NCBI GenBank assembly: GCA_003991915.1
Contig: RQTK01000080.1
Coordinates: forward strand, 762,220-826,219
Direction: 5' to 3'
DNA from: Elysia chlorotica
Lineage: Eukaryota > Mollusca > Gastropoda > Plakobranchidae
Length of the DNA stretch: 64,000 nt
Shown: piece by piece, positions 11,558 to 22,220 of the stretch
How the letters are laid out: each line of letters starts with the position of its first letter
How positions within the stretch are numbered: position 1 is the first letter of the stretch
Notes under the pieces: model-generated
What the model was told of the DNA's origin: nothing
The model's input: only the letters and a program-made list of their open reading frames with translations
The model's database searches: none
Position numbers and translations under genes: made by a program

Positions 11558-12362
11558 GTAAAAGTGTTGACATTAAATGGGTTTAAGAAAACAATAATAA
11601 TTACAAGACGAAATCTCAACTATTGAAATAATAACCCTGACAGAGCCCCGCACCTATTTGAACCTAGCCCGCTTTCACTTACATTTAGCTGGCTGAAATC
11701 AAAAACAGCAATGGCTGCCTGATCGACGAATCAATTTCAATTTCTAAAATCTAATTAATGCTTTATTCTTCATCGAGAAAAATAAACGAAGCAGTCTAAA
11801 ACATTCAGAAAATTCCAAGGTACCAATACATCTAAATTTCATTTGTGTACCTTGATAGACGATAATAATTTCACCAGTTCAAAAATATATAATAAGATAT
11901 TTCTGTACTTGGAATTTTTGTGTGCACGAATCTCAGAAACCATATATGAGATTAGCACCAAATTTGGAATGGAGTTTTGTTATGATTTACCGGAGGTTTT
12001 CTGCCTATTTGCATGTTGCAAAAACTTTTAACTTCTGTGATCATTGCTTTATTGTTTCGGCGTGTTTAATCCAAAGTTAATGGGAGTTCGCAATTTTTAA
12101 TACTCTAGATCCAGGCAAAATGGCGGTTAACCACTCAATTGACCTGGAATTCTGAAAGAGCTTTGATCTAAATCTAGATGTGCTTCGATCTAAATCAAGC
12201 TCACTTAAAAATCTAGATCTAAATTTAGATCATATTTAGAGCTAGAAAAAGTGCCATTTCACTTAGAGCCTTAAAAATAACAAACTCACGGGAGATTGTT
12301 AAACAGTTAATGTTTTTTTCATGTGTGTAGATATATTTTCTGGACGGAGAAAATCACCTTGA

Positions 12363-12603
12363 CACGCAATTAAACATTACAAATGGGCACAGGCATGTTT
12401 TGCAAAGGATCAAGATGAATTAAATGACTGCCACAAATACGTGAAAGAGTTAAAATGTGCTTATGAATTTGCCAACACAAGGCAAATAACAGATTTCAAG
12501 ATTGTGATTAATGAAGAAGCAAGGCCGGCAGGGATAAATTTTTCAACTAATAAAGAAGTCCATGTAGATATCAAACCGTTCATCGAACGGGCATGTAGCT
12601 AGT
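12363..12603 (+). pseudogene. 80-codon open frame without start codon, unknown
   Basis: The frame opens just after a stop at 12360-12362 and runs to TAG at 12601-12603. It encodes 80 residues of protein-like composition, rich in Lys/Glu/Asp with spaced aromatic and cysteine residues, and ends in IERACS. It has no methionine suitable as a start. It could be a terminal exon or a gene relic, and it has the same orientation as the relic at 10573-11557. The family was not recognised. Confidence 0.35.
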
Positions 12604-12620
12604 TATCTTTATTTCTTTCT

Positions 12621-12795
12621 TTTTTCGCCAGAATTGTCAACCTGTTGCACACCAATTATATTTGTCCTGAAGGTTTATTTATTAGTTTTCTGCGCGACAT
12701 CGAAACAACAAGAGCATGCACCGAAATGAATTTCTCGTTTCTACCGACTCGTGTCCAAGGGATCTATGCTATGCGTTCTCAAAAAGTTAGCTGAG
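12621..12795 (+). repeat. Repeat shared with 15905-16080 (element A tail)
   Basis: GTTTTCTGCGCGACA, AGCA(T/C)GCACCGAAAT and GTGTCCAAGGGATCTATGCT occur in the same order here and at 15905-16080. In the second copy the segment directly follows the Penelope-like fragment A, so it is probably that element's 3' region. Confidence 0.7.
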
Positions 12796-13784
12796 ACATA
12801 GATCTAGAATTTTCGATTGATTATAAATTGACTTACTTTTAACAAGTTTATTTTAGATCTAGACTAGTTTATGTAATATCATTAATTGATTATTTGTTCA
12901 AAAGTCGGATATAGACAAAGAATTGCCAGACGCCCGAAGAGAGTGACTGATACAGCAACTCGAAACACATGTGTCACGAGGGATGGCCGAGCCACACTTC
13001 CAGATAAGACGTCCTTATGGATACTTAAAACCCCACGAAATTCTTGGGAATTGTGGGATGGACAACGCTGAAGGATTATAGATAAGTTACAACTGTGTTA
13101 TAACTCAAAATTATCTAACTTTAGGAACTTAAGTTGTTTTTACGAAGAGAATTATGCACCAGCTCTTTAAAGTTTAACTCTTATATGTAATCGATAAACA
13201 ATTGTTCTCCTCTTTTTGTTGTTTGTCGATATTTGTAATCTTTTGCTTGGACAAATTTTATAAGTCATAGAAAACTGACCCACATTTTGTTAGTTGTTTT
13301 ATAGACCATTGAGTTACTTAAAGTAGGCTTATTTTTAAATTCTGAATGTACAATATTAACCAAGAATATTAACGAATGGTGCAGTGTGCGCGGCAGAATG
13401 TGTGCGCTTAAAAAAAAAACATTATTGTGCGTGAATCGAACTGTCGATTTGTTTTTGGTTGAAAGAAGGGGAGGAAGCAGTTGTATCTGTTCGTATGGTA
13501 ACTGGGTATTTTCGTAGCTTTATCTTTTGTTGTCTTAGAGATTTTGGGATTCAATATTTCGGTCCTAGCTCCATTATTATATGCTACAATAAGATTCCGC
13601 TACAGTGTTGCCTTCGTCACATAAAGCAAACAATAATACAACCACAACAAGAATCGTTTAGAAAACTTTAACTCTAGGAAAAAAGCCGACGATGATCCAA
13701 ACCTGTTTAACTGCAGACTTAAAGACAGCTGTCCACTGAGTGGCATCTATCAAAAAACATGTGTTCCGGTATTTATATAAAGCC

Positions 13785-14142
13785 ACAGCCAAAGAAACCA
13801 AAACACACAAGGTAGAAACATACATAGAACTGACTGAAAATGAGTTAAAACAAGATTCAATCTCCACAAGTCGTCATTCAAGCTACACCATCATAGGTAT
13901 TGCAAAAATTAGGTGATATATTTGGAAATTGAAAAACAACAACATTAGAACACCAAATACATTGGGAAATTGAAGGAAAAGTAGAACCTTACACATCACC
14001 GAGAAAAGTGTGTTACTTGTGTTTAGAAGAAAACTTCCAAATCCTCAGAAAGGCACTATGTTGAACCAACAAAAGGAAATCTTCTCACATTGCGTGCAGA
14101 CAAAAAAAAACGTGTTTTTGTTGTCAAACGCAACCAACAAAC
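13785..14142 (+). mobile_element. Penelope-like retroelement fragment B, GIY-YIG endonuclease domain
   Basis: Broken frames encode the typical C-terminal endonuclease region of Penelope-like elements: a Phe/Asn-Leu-His-Lys-Ser-Ser-Phe stretch (coding near 13845-13875), IHWEIEGKVEPY, KVCYLCLEENFQILRK and the final Cys/His-containing segment with SHCV or CCQT. Stops and frameshifts show decay. A second copy lies at 16560-16900. A hammerhead-like motif follows immediately at 14143-14190. Confidence 0.7.
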
Positions 14143-14190
14143 ACGTCTCCTGACGAGAGCAATGGCTCGAAACTCCAGAGTCGCAACAGA
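14143..14190 (+). ncRNA. Candidate minimal hammerhead ribozyme
   Basis: The core CTGACGA (14150-14156) is followed by stem II GAGC/GCTC (14157-14160 with 14165-14168, loop AATG), the conserved GAAA (14169-14172), a very short stem III (ACTC 14072-style pairing, i.e. 14172-14175 with GAGT 14178-14181, two-base loop CA) and UC with predicted cleavage after 14182. Every required core position is present. Stem I is weak in this copy. Minimal hammerheads with tiny stem III are known from Penelope-like elements, and this one sits directly after such an endonuclease domain. Confidence 0.6.
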
Positions 14191-15520
14191 TCAGAACTAG
14201 ATTTTTTTTTGTTTTTGTTATTTTAAGTATCTTCTCAATGTAAATTTGTAGTGTTTATGTACATTTTCCTTCTTTGGTGTGTCTGTCTGTGTCTAATTCA
14301 AGGCTCAAGACCAAAAGCTTGTGCGAGTTGTTTTATTTAGAAGTTTAGATGATTATGTACTATACGTGCGTTTATATTTGTCTGTGCCTTAATATTTGTT
14401 TAGCAACCTCTTCTATGACACTATCATTGAAATGGTCGTGATAGTGGTAGCAGGTGTATTGTTTGTAATGTAAGAAGGACTTTTAAGAGTATATTGCCAG
14501 ACGCACAAGTTTTAAAAGAAATTGAGGAGTCACTTGGTTTATTCAGCACTGTACGGTTTTCTTCCTTCAATGCTGGGTGGCCTAAGTGTGGTAACCAGGG
14601 TTATTAAACAGGAGGATAGGGAGAGACTGCCAGGATAGAACTTAGCACGACTCATAAAAACAAGTCCTCTCCATTACAATAAAGGGGTACACGAGGGATA
14701 TTGCCAAAGTCCACACAGTTTTTATAATAGAAAAAAAGTTCTACTAAACAGTTGTCTGTGCAATGCCGGAAAAAAGGGCATGAATGAAAATAAATGCCTT
14801 GTTTCTAAAGACCCTTGTCTAAAGGAACAATACTACGCGCTTTCGAAATTATCATCTAAGTCATACCGTTTATTTTAGTAAATTAGTAGTTGCTTCAAAA
14901 TTGTTTTAAATCCATATATTGTCATAAGAGATTTATCTCTTGTTGGTTACATTCTTTTATTGGTTGTTTCTAAAAGGTGATTTTCCTTGTCCTATAAAAG
15001 ACAATACAGCTTCAGCCTCTTAACATTGGAGAATGACGTCTGCGAAGTCTTTGTCATCACGATTCATACTTTCATTCTGAGTGCTTGCGAATGCGAGATT
15101 TTTTTCTCTCATGTGGGTATCTCATGGATGTTTTAGAGGATGCTTTAAATAAGGTATCCCAGGTAAGTAGAGAAGACTCTATGATTAAATACCCAGAGCC
15201 TCAGTACCTTCACAGCGTACAAAACTAATTGTAACCTATCATCCCCAGAATATTGTCACAAAGAAGATGATTTAGCAAAATTTGTATATTTTTCAAGATG
15301 ACACCCTACGCTAAAGAGATTTTTTTATGAACCTCCTCTGATAGTGTTCCGCAGAGCGAGAAACTTACGAGATATGTTGGTAGGTAGTTGACTCTCCCTT
15401 GATAACTCTTTAGGCACTCGAGCTTGCAACAAACCTAGAACATTCTGAACGGCAATACACTTCAATCAAACGGTTTTCCATGGAAGTTGCATCAACTGAG
15501 AAAGTGCACGAGGTCGGCGT
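14190..15520. other. No gene seen
   Basis: AT-rich sequence between two retroelement fragments. It contains short open frames and no recognisable domain. It may hold further decayed retroelement sequence. Confidence 0.35.
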
Positions 15521-15524
15521 TGGA

Positions 15525-15800
15525 CTAAATACGTATTGTGTGTGGGCGTTGTGGATTGGTTTACATTCAGAACGCTTTCAACTCGCTTCATCAAACACTT
15601 AAGTGATATTCAAGTTAGAGCGCCTAAACCTGTCTCTCTCCATTTTGCTTCCAAGGGTCACTTGGAGGTTTCAAATATGTCTATTATTAGGACGAATCAG
15701 TGTAGTTACAATGGCAAAGCACGCTTCGACACTGAGCAAAGGGTTATCTTCGAGTTTGGTACTTTGTTCCCAGATGGAATAAATGTTCAGCATATAATTT
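15525..15800 (+). mobile_element. Penelope-like fragment A, second copy
   Basis: An open frame from about 15536 to 15967 contains KPVSLHFASKGH and FEFGTLFPDGINV, which match the C-terminal region after the GIY-YIG motif in Penelope-like elements. The same nucleotide sequence occurs at 10281-10440. The YIG motif itself is destroyed here by a small deletion. Its 3' tail, 15905-16080, is shared with 12621-12795. Confidence 0.65.
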
Positions 15801-15904
15801 TATTTTCTTCCAAATACCTGGTTAAACTTCATAGCTCTGTTCGTAGCTCATACATTTTGATTACTCGTCCCGTTTTTTGTTTGGCTTTTATCTCAATTTC
15901 TTTC

Positions 15905-16080
15905 TTTCCGCCAGATTTGCCAACTTGTCGCATACCAATAAAAATTATTCTTATCCTGAATACCTAGCTCCTAGTTTTCTGCGCGACACCGGAACAACAT
16001 GAGCACGCACCGAAATTAAATTCTTGTTTCTACCGACCCGTGTCCAAGGGATCTATGCTAGGCGTTCTAAAAAAATCAGC
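15905..16080 (+). repeat. Element A tail, second copy
   Basis: Homologous to 12621-12795, with the same GTTTTCTGCGCGACA and CCAAGGGATCTATGCT motifs, and contiguous with the GIY-YIG fragment upstream. Confidence 0.7.
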
Positions 16081-16374
16081 TAAGCCATAGATTTTAAACT
16101 AATTATAAATATTACATTCTTCAAACTCTTGGGAAGGTATTCTTCTTAATCTTTTCATAGCTAGTCTAGTTTGTTTTGAGTTGTTTGTTGTTTGTTTTTT
16201 TCTTGACACTATTTTACCTTTCTCTGACCCAGACTGTATATGTCTAGGCTAGAATCATTAGGGCTAACGTAGATCTTAGATGGTAGGTCAATTTATAAAT
16301 TCTATCTAGTTCTATTTACTTGAAAGTTAATTATAAACTTAGTTTCATTCATTTTTTGAATCTATCCGCCTTTT

Positions 16375-16565
16375 GAGGAAGCAAAACGATATTTTGGCAG
16401 TAATGAATTATGCGACTAGATATGCAGAAACTGTACCGTTGAAGAGGATAGATGCAGAAATTTTGGCAGAATTTCTATGTGATCAAGGTGCGTAGTTTAT
16501 GTCTAAATGCATGAACCGACTTTTTGGGATCACACAAACGGCGACGACACCTTATCATCCAATGT
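16375..16565 (+). mobile_element. Gypsy-type integrase core remnant
   Basis: One frame reads AVMNYATRYAETVPLKRIDAE, then FLCDQGA, a stop, FMSKCMNRLFGI and TTPYHP, then a second stop. These match conserved pieces of Ty3/gypsy integrase (family forms DYATRYPEAVPLK, DQGTQF, TTPYHP). The stretch between the first piece and DQG is shortened, and two in-frame stops confirm decay. It is joined directly to Penelope-like fragment B. Confidence 0.7.
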
Positions 16566-16900
16566 AGAAGGAAGAAATATACATAGGGGTGACCAAAAAT
16601 GAGTTCTAAACAAGGGTACAACCTCCACAAGTCGTCGTTCAAATTCCACCATAACATGTATGACACTAAATTAGGCGAAGATATTAATTTTGGGAATTAA
16701 AAATCAATACAGACTATCAAATACAGTTGGCAATCATAAGACTAATTAGTCCATACACACCAGAAAAAAGTGTGTAACTTATGCTTAGAAGAAAATGTTC
16801 AAATACTTATGAAGACACCATCGTGGAACCAAATGCAAGAGATGTTCTCACACTGCGTACATAGAAAACGTTTCCTGTTGTCAAACGCAACCAAAACACA
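16560..16900 (+). mobile_element. Penelope-like fragment B, second copy
   Basis: It contains YIGVTKNEF (near 16563-16590), then LHKSSFKF, NLCLEENVQILMK and the C-terminal SHCVHRKRFLLSNATK, in broken frames. It is homologous to 13785-14142. The GIY-YIG tyrosine and glycine are visible in this copy. Confidence 0.75.
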
Positions 16901-16950
16901 AGTCGCCTGGCGAGAGCGGAACGTAGCTCATAACTCCAGAGTCGCGGAGA
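16901..16950 (+). ncRNA. Decayed hammerhead-like motif, second copy
   Basis: The layout matches 14143-14190: CTGGCGA (16907-16913; one core change), stem II GAGC/GCTC with an eight-base loop, ATAA in place of GAAA, stem III ACTC/GAGT with two-base loop, and UC at 16942-16943. Here stem I is preserved: GTCGC upstream pairs with GCGG downstream. The two core changes predict an inactive ribozyme. Confidence 0.45.
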
Positions 16951-16999
16951 GTATTCGATTTTTTAAAATCATTTCACGCTTTTTTTGTTGAGCACTCTA

Positions 17000-18980
17000 T
17001 AAACAATTATGATATTATAATGAAGTATATAATTATTTGAGGGCTTTTGGGGTGCATGCGTCACCCTGCATACTAAACTATACCAGGAGGATGACATTTA
17101 TCATTAGAAGAGGTTTGAACGAAGCATGTACTTTTAACAAATAAAAATATATTTCTTGGTAATACATGTATTTTACTTTTTGTTTCGTTTCTTGTAGGAT
17201 AGCATTCTATCATTTTTATGACCAAAACGAGGTGCCTAACATTTTGGCCTTTCCTTTTGTTTGTTTTTTACGAACAAAAAGAACATCTATTATTATTAAT
17301 TGACGGCGGACAATTTTTCTGCCACGCATCATGGGCAAACTGCCACGCATCATGGGCAAACTGCACCATCTAGAACCCTGAAATTTGGTATGTTGGGGCA
17401 ATTTGGTACGGTAGTAATCTTTGTAGGTAAAACGATTGATTTTTGCAAATTAAAGGCAAAATGTTTATTTCATTATTCTGCGAAAACGATATCGACATGC
17501 GAATGATTTCCGGTAGTACAAATACCGGTTAGGCCTAAATACAAATGAAGTGGAGCGTCTAACGGTCTTAAGTCTAAACTACGAAGTCGTCTTTCCAGAA
17601 AGCTTCGTGCTCTTTTCTAATATCAACAGAGAACTTTCAAATTAAATTTAAGCTTTAAAATACAAAATCAAGACCTAAATCTAAATTAGAGATCTCGATC
17701 TAGAAAGAAGTAAATTAGATCTAGCCTATAGATTCTAGAGCTAGACCAAGAAATAAAACACCGTCTCTAAATCGAGCTTCGAGGTATCTAGATCCAGACC
17801 CTAGATTATGATTCTAATAATATTCAAGCCAGAGAAAAACAACACTGTCAGTGTTGTTTATCCCGAGATCTTGACAAAGTAAGGTAAGATGAAATTTTCA
17901 ATCCCGTTCGTAGAACGGTACTTCTACTAGTAAAAAGAATGCTAGATGGATTGCTATTAGATCTAAATCTATGTTAAAATCTGATACAAATTGATTAATT
18001 ATTTAAACAACACTCTGAGCTTTCTAACCGCATTATTTCGGCCGCTTTTCCTCTTTGTCCTTGCTTTTAAAAATTGAACCTTCTGGCAATATTATTATCA
18101 TTATAGCCTCTGTATTCCAAGAACAAGGATTTGAGTGACAGACAAAGAAACAGTTTTGTGAATAGATATTGGTTCATCCACTAAAATCAGTGACAAAGAA
18201 ATAACTCTTTTTTTCAGTTCTGACAGTCTATATCTATTTTAATCAGCTCATCCCAAGTGTTTAGAGCTAGAATTTCTGTACTTTATTGTTTAGTCTAACA
18301 GCTTATCCCTCCATGGTAGAGTAGAATTTAAATCTAGAACTCTAGAGATGGAGATCTGATGGATCAGCATATGAGTTTACAATATCGTCATCTGGATCAT
18401 CTATCAACCCAGAGCTTGTTCACCAGAGTTAGAACCTCAAATTGTTTATTTTGTTTGTTTGTTTGTTTTTTTGTGTGTGTGGGGGGGTTATTTTATATAT
18501 TTCTTAATATAAATTGTTTACCCAAAAGACGAGTTTCCATGACAACTAAGATGCTTTGGAAGGTGTTTGGGACTTTACAATTTTTGTTTTGCTTGCCTTT
18601 TTTTGGAGGGGGGGGGGTAGAGGGGGAGTTTTAGATGTTTTAGTCATGTTGTCCTGTGTGTGGGACTGTGAAAGTAAAACTGTGACAACATTATATCCAG
18701 GCATGGACAGAATAACGGGTAACAACTATCTTACTACCTCACTCAGGGTATTCCTGCATCGAAAAGCTAAAAGTGTGTATCTTTTAGTTACTATGTAGAT
18801 GAAGCTCAATAAAGCGAAACGTTTATAGTTGTTTTATATTTATAATCTAGAGCTTTGTTTACTGACATACATGAATCCTACAGTTTCATCGAAAACTATG
18901 TAGATGTACTCGACTAGTGTTGTGCTCTTTATTTGAAAACTCGACCACAACTGCCTGGAAGAGGAAAAAGGAGCACAGGA
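17000..18980. other. No gene seen; scattered TAGATCTAG motifs
   Basis: AT-rich sequence. A 22-bp unit (GCCACGCATCATGGGCAAACT) is repeated twice in tandem at about 17321-17363. G-runs occur at 18481-18487 and 18604-18625. TAGATC-type motifs cluster near 17690-17800. Confidence 0.4.
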
Positions 18981-18984
18981 GATT

Positions 18985-19705
18985 TCGATAGTGATATGTG
19001 TCTCATGCAAAGTGATGAGAAGTTTTTGGAAAAATCAGTACTAGGATCCTTGTATTGCCCAAATAGACCTTGAACCACATCAAGCAGTAACAGATCAGAG
19101 TGGAGAACAGTGCGACAGTTCCATAAGTTCATGTATTATGCCGTCCAAAGTGATGAGAAAATGGTTTGGAAATCTCAGCACTGTGATGTTTGTACTGCAT
19201 AACCATTCCCCTGCCCAAAAGAGACTAGCACCTCAAGGGCACACCAAGCAGTTCAGAATGCAAAAACAGTGCGGCACTATAAACGACCACTTGAGACTTT
19301 CATACAATTTTGTCGTACAAAGAGGTGATACAATGGCCTGGCAAGTTTAGAATTGGGATTAATGGAGAATTTCAAATTTATATGTATGCTGTACAAAGTG
19401 GTGAGAAAAAAGCTTTTAAAAAACTAGTCCTGCAGGACACGATGACAAAAGATATAGATGATAACATGTATGTCGTACATGTATGCCCAAATAGACCTCA
19501 AGCAGTAACAGTTCAGAGTGGATAAGAGTGCGACTGTTCCATTATTACATGTACTATGTCGTCCAAAGTGATGAGAAAAAGGCTTGGAAAACTCAGTACT
19601 GGAATGTTTAGGCCTACACTGCTCAAATAGACCAGCCCCACAGGAAACACCAAGCTCTAACTGTTCAGAATGCAGAACAGTGCGGTTTCGGAATCTCCTC
19701 ACCAA
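18985..19705 (+). repeat. Degenerate tandem repeat, unit about 140-175 bp
   Basis: The marker CAAAGTGATGAGAAA (or a close variant) recurs near 19008, 19145, 19319, 19396 and 19562. Associated marks are CAAATAGACC, AAGCAGTAACAG and TTCAGA(G/A)T..AGAACAGTGCG. Units differ in length by insertions and deletions. The short open frames on both strands follow the repeat and are not taken as genes. Confidence 0.75.
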
Positions 19706-19909
19706 CCAAGTTCGTTCACCAGACTTAGCACCCTCAACTTTTTTTTTAAATTATGGAATCTTACAAAATAACACCCAAAACATTCGTTTCTTTAACACCA
19801 AAGACGCTACTGGAGGTGGATATTTTCTTCTTTTTTTAAGGGGGGGGGGGGCATATGTTGATATTTTGGGAGCGGGCTTTCAAGTTCTAGAACCTTTTAC
19901 TCTTTGAAG

Positions 19910-20860
19910 GATAAAGAGAGGTGAGTGAGTGAGTTTGTTTTAACCCTTCGACACGGATTTTATGAATAAATTTAAATTGTTACGTTTCTAAAAAAGGAAA
20001 TCCTAGTGTTTATTATATTTTTAAAGTTGTCCAAGTCTTCGTGACTTCAACGAATTGACAATCAGGGGCAAACTTTATCGAATAAACGCCATACTGGGGG
20101 TTTGACAAGAATAGATATAGTTTGTGATTAACTTTAGATCTAAATCTAGAATCTACATCGCAAGTAAATTATTAGAACTGTCCGTACTTCAAGTGGGCAC
20201 TTCCTGTTTTTGTCACTGAAATAATTATAAGTAGATCTATCATATTACAATCTGTTTACAAATCGAATTCCACCCAATAACGTTTAAGGTTATACATGAA
20301 GGTAACTGTGTTATTAAAAACAAAAATATACTAAGTTTAATTACATTAATAAGCTGTCTCTGTCCTTTGACCAGAAAACACACCGAAGATTACAGGAAGT
20401 GTGTACATAAATATACGCTATCTTCTCATACAGTTTTTGTTTTGCCTCTTGTTATAATTATTGTTTTCTTTCTTTCTTTTTTAAATTGTTTTAATTTTTT
20501 TTCGATTGCTTTTTTTAACACATTGAATCGATCATAGATGTATTCACATTTACAATTTTACTTGTATGAAGGTTCTGTATTAAAAGCTTCTTGGTATCCT
20601 TCCTTGGTACGAAGTGTATGCATTGATTCCTTGAACATTTCCTTTCTCCATCTTTCTCCAAAACAGATTAGCCTCCTAGGCTTCTGGCACCATTTCGGAA
20701 GCAGGTGACAAAGTCACATTGTCCGTCAGTCTTCAAAAATGAAGCTGAAATGTACATATGTAAAATTAGTAGGGGGTCATGAAATAACGAGGTGCAAATA
20801 GGAATATTTGTTTAGGCTTGTGCATCTGAGAGTACATGTAAATAATATGCCAGTGTCTCT
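19910..20860. other. No gene seen
   Basis: AT-rich sequence without recognisable coding or repeat signal apart from T-rich runs near 20470-20520. Confidence 0.4.
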
Positions 20861-20864
20861 GTCT

Positions 20865-20908
20865 ATCCGTCTGCCTGCCTGTCTGTCTGTCTGTCTCTGT
20901 GTTGCTCT

Positions 20909-20990
<82 letters not shown>

Positions 20991-21090
20991 CCCTCTCTCT
21001 CTCTGTCTCTTTCTCTCTCTTGTTTTCTCTCCCTCCTTCTCTCTTCCTCCCACTGTCTTTCTCTCATTTTCTCTCTCCCTCTCCCTTTCG
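20865..21090. repeat. (CTGT)n/(CT)n low-complexity tract
   Basis: CTGCCTGTCTGTCTGT, a C run, then a CT run of about 70 bases and CT-rich variants. The right part, from about 20990, is shared with 25165-25260. Confidence 0.9.
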
Positions 21091-21745
21091 TTTTATATAA
21101 TATTATAACTTTATCTATCACTATCTTTCTCTTTAAGTCGTTGCTTTGGCGTTAAAAGCGTAAACACTACAGATTAAAATTAATTGTATACCATTCTCAA
21201 CTCCCAGCAAGGACATTCGAAAAAGCCTTCCGTTTGCGAGCATTTTGACATCTGTTCCGGGATAGGTACTCTCCAATGGTTGAATTAGCTGCCTCACAAA
21301 TCTGTTGAAAACATAAAAAGAAGATTGGAAATAATACTTAATGATAAGGAGTGGTAGCTTACATAAGTTATCCACATGGGAATACCTCATAGGCTACCTA
21401 TTCCTCATTTACGTGTCTTTGGTGTTATTAACAAAGCAGGTAGACGCAGGCTGTCAATCAGTTTCTTTCATGGGTACAGGCTACACACATATCGAGTGTT
21501 GTCTTGGGTCCTTTATCTCCTTAGTGTACTTAAGACACACGGTTGTGTGTGGGTCCAATCCTCGTCCAGAGCTAAACATTACTAGTTTAAATAGTTGTTT
21601 TTTTTAATTAGTTTTTTTATTGTAGCTTTATCAAAATTTATTAAAACAAACAAACAAACAAAAAACTCACACCATACCACGTTAAACAAGTTTTTGCAAT
21701 CACACCCATTGAATAAATGTCTTTTACTAAAGCCTTAGCCAGTTC

Positions 21746-21774
21746 TTGTGTGTGTGTGTGTGTGTGTGTGTGTG
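21746..21774. repeat. (GT)n microsatellite
   Basis: GT dinucleotide run inside block A. The paralogous site near 25901-25927 has a shorter, interrupted run. Confidence 0.9.
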
Positions 21775-21990
21775 GTACATTTTTTCCAATAGTTTTAAAC
21801 TTAATTTAGTGCAGCCACGGGCTTTTAAAAATGGATCCATTGAGTTCTGATAGTTCGCAACAATAAAAGTACATGTATAAGAATGCGCAGTTTTATAATT
21901 TGCGATCACATTTCTGTAAAACAAACATTTTTTAGTATCACTATTAATAGCCCATGCTGGTTATAATTATTATATTGCTTTCAAAACATT

Positions 21991-22075
21991 GGTAGGATTT
22001 TACACGTCGGGCCCAAAAATTTTATTTCTTTATATTAGCTACTAAATTGTTGGGCCCGACGTGTAAAACCCTTCC
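21991..22075. mobile_element. 85-bp MITE with terminal inverted repeats and 8-bp target duplication
   Basis: The inverted repeat TTTTACACGTCGGGCCCAA is perfect at 21998-22016 and 22050-22068, and extends outward to 26 bp with two mismatches (left end GGTAGG, right-end complement GGAAGG). AAAACATT flanks both sides (21983-21990 and 22076-22083). The paralogous segment at 26131-26138 has a single AAAACATT and no insert. An 8-9 bp duplication suits hAT-, P- or Merlin-type transposition; the superfamily is not settled. Confidence 0.85.
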
Positions 22076-22220
22076 AAAACATTAATCATGCACCGAAGTC
22101 TTTGGCATTTTGATACAAAATACATGGTGATTCTAGGCCTTAATAACTTTTCTAAACACCAGAACTGAATACGGTTGTTGTGAATTTTTAATTCCATAAA
22201 AAAAATAAAATAAAAAAGAA

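Noticed and set aside
19138-19907. Series of short open frames as a gene family
   Set aside because: They follow a degenerate tandem repeat and break at unit boundaries on both strands.
20766-21155. Arg/Glu- and Ser/Leu-rich frames on both strands
   Set aside because: Same cause: CT/GA microsatellite read in both directions.
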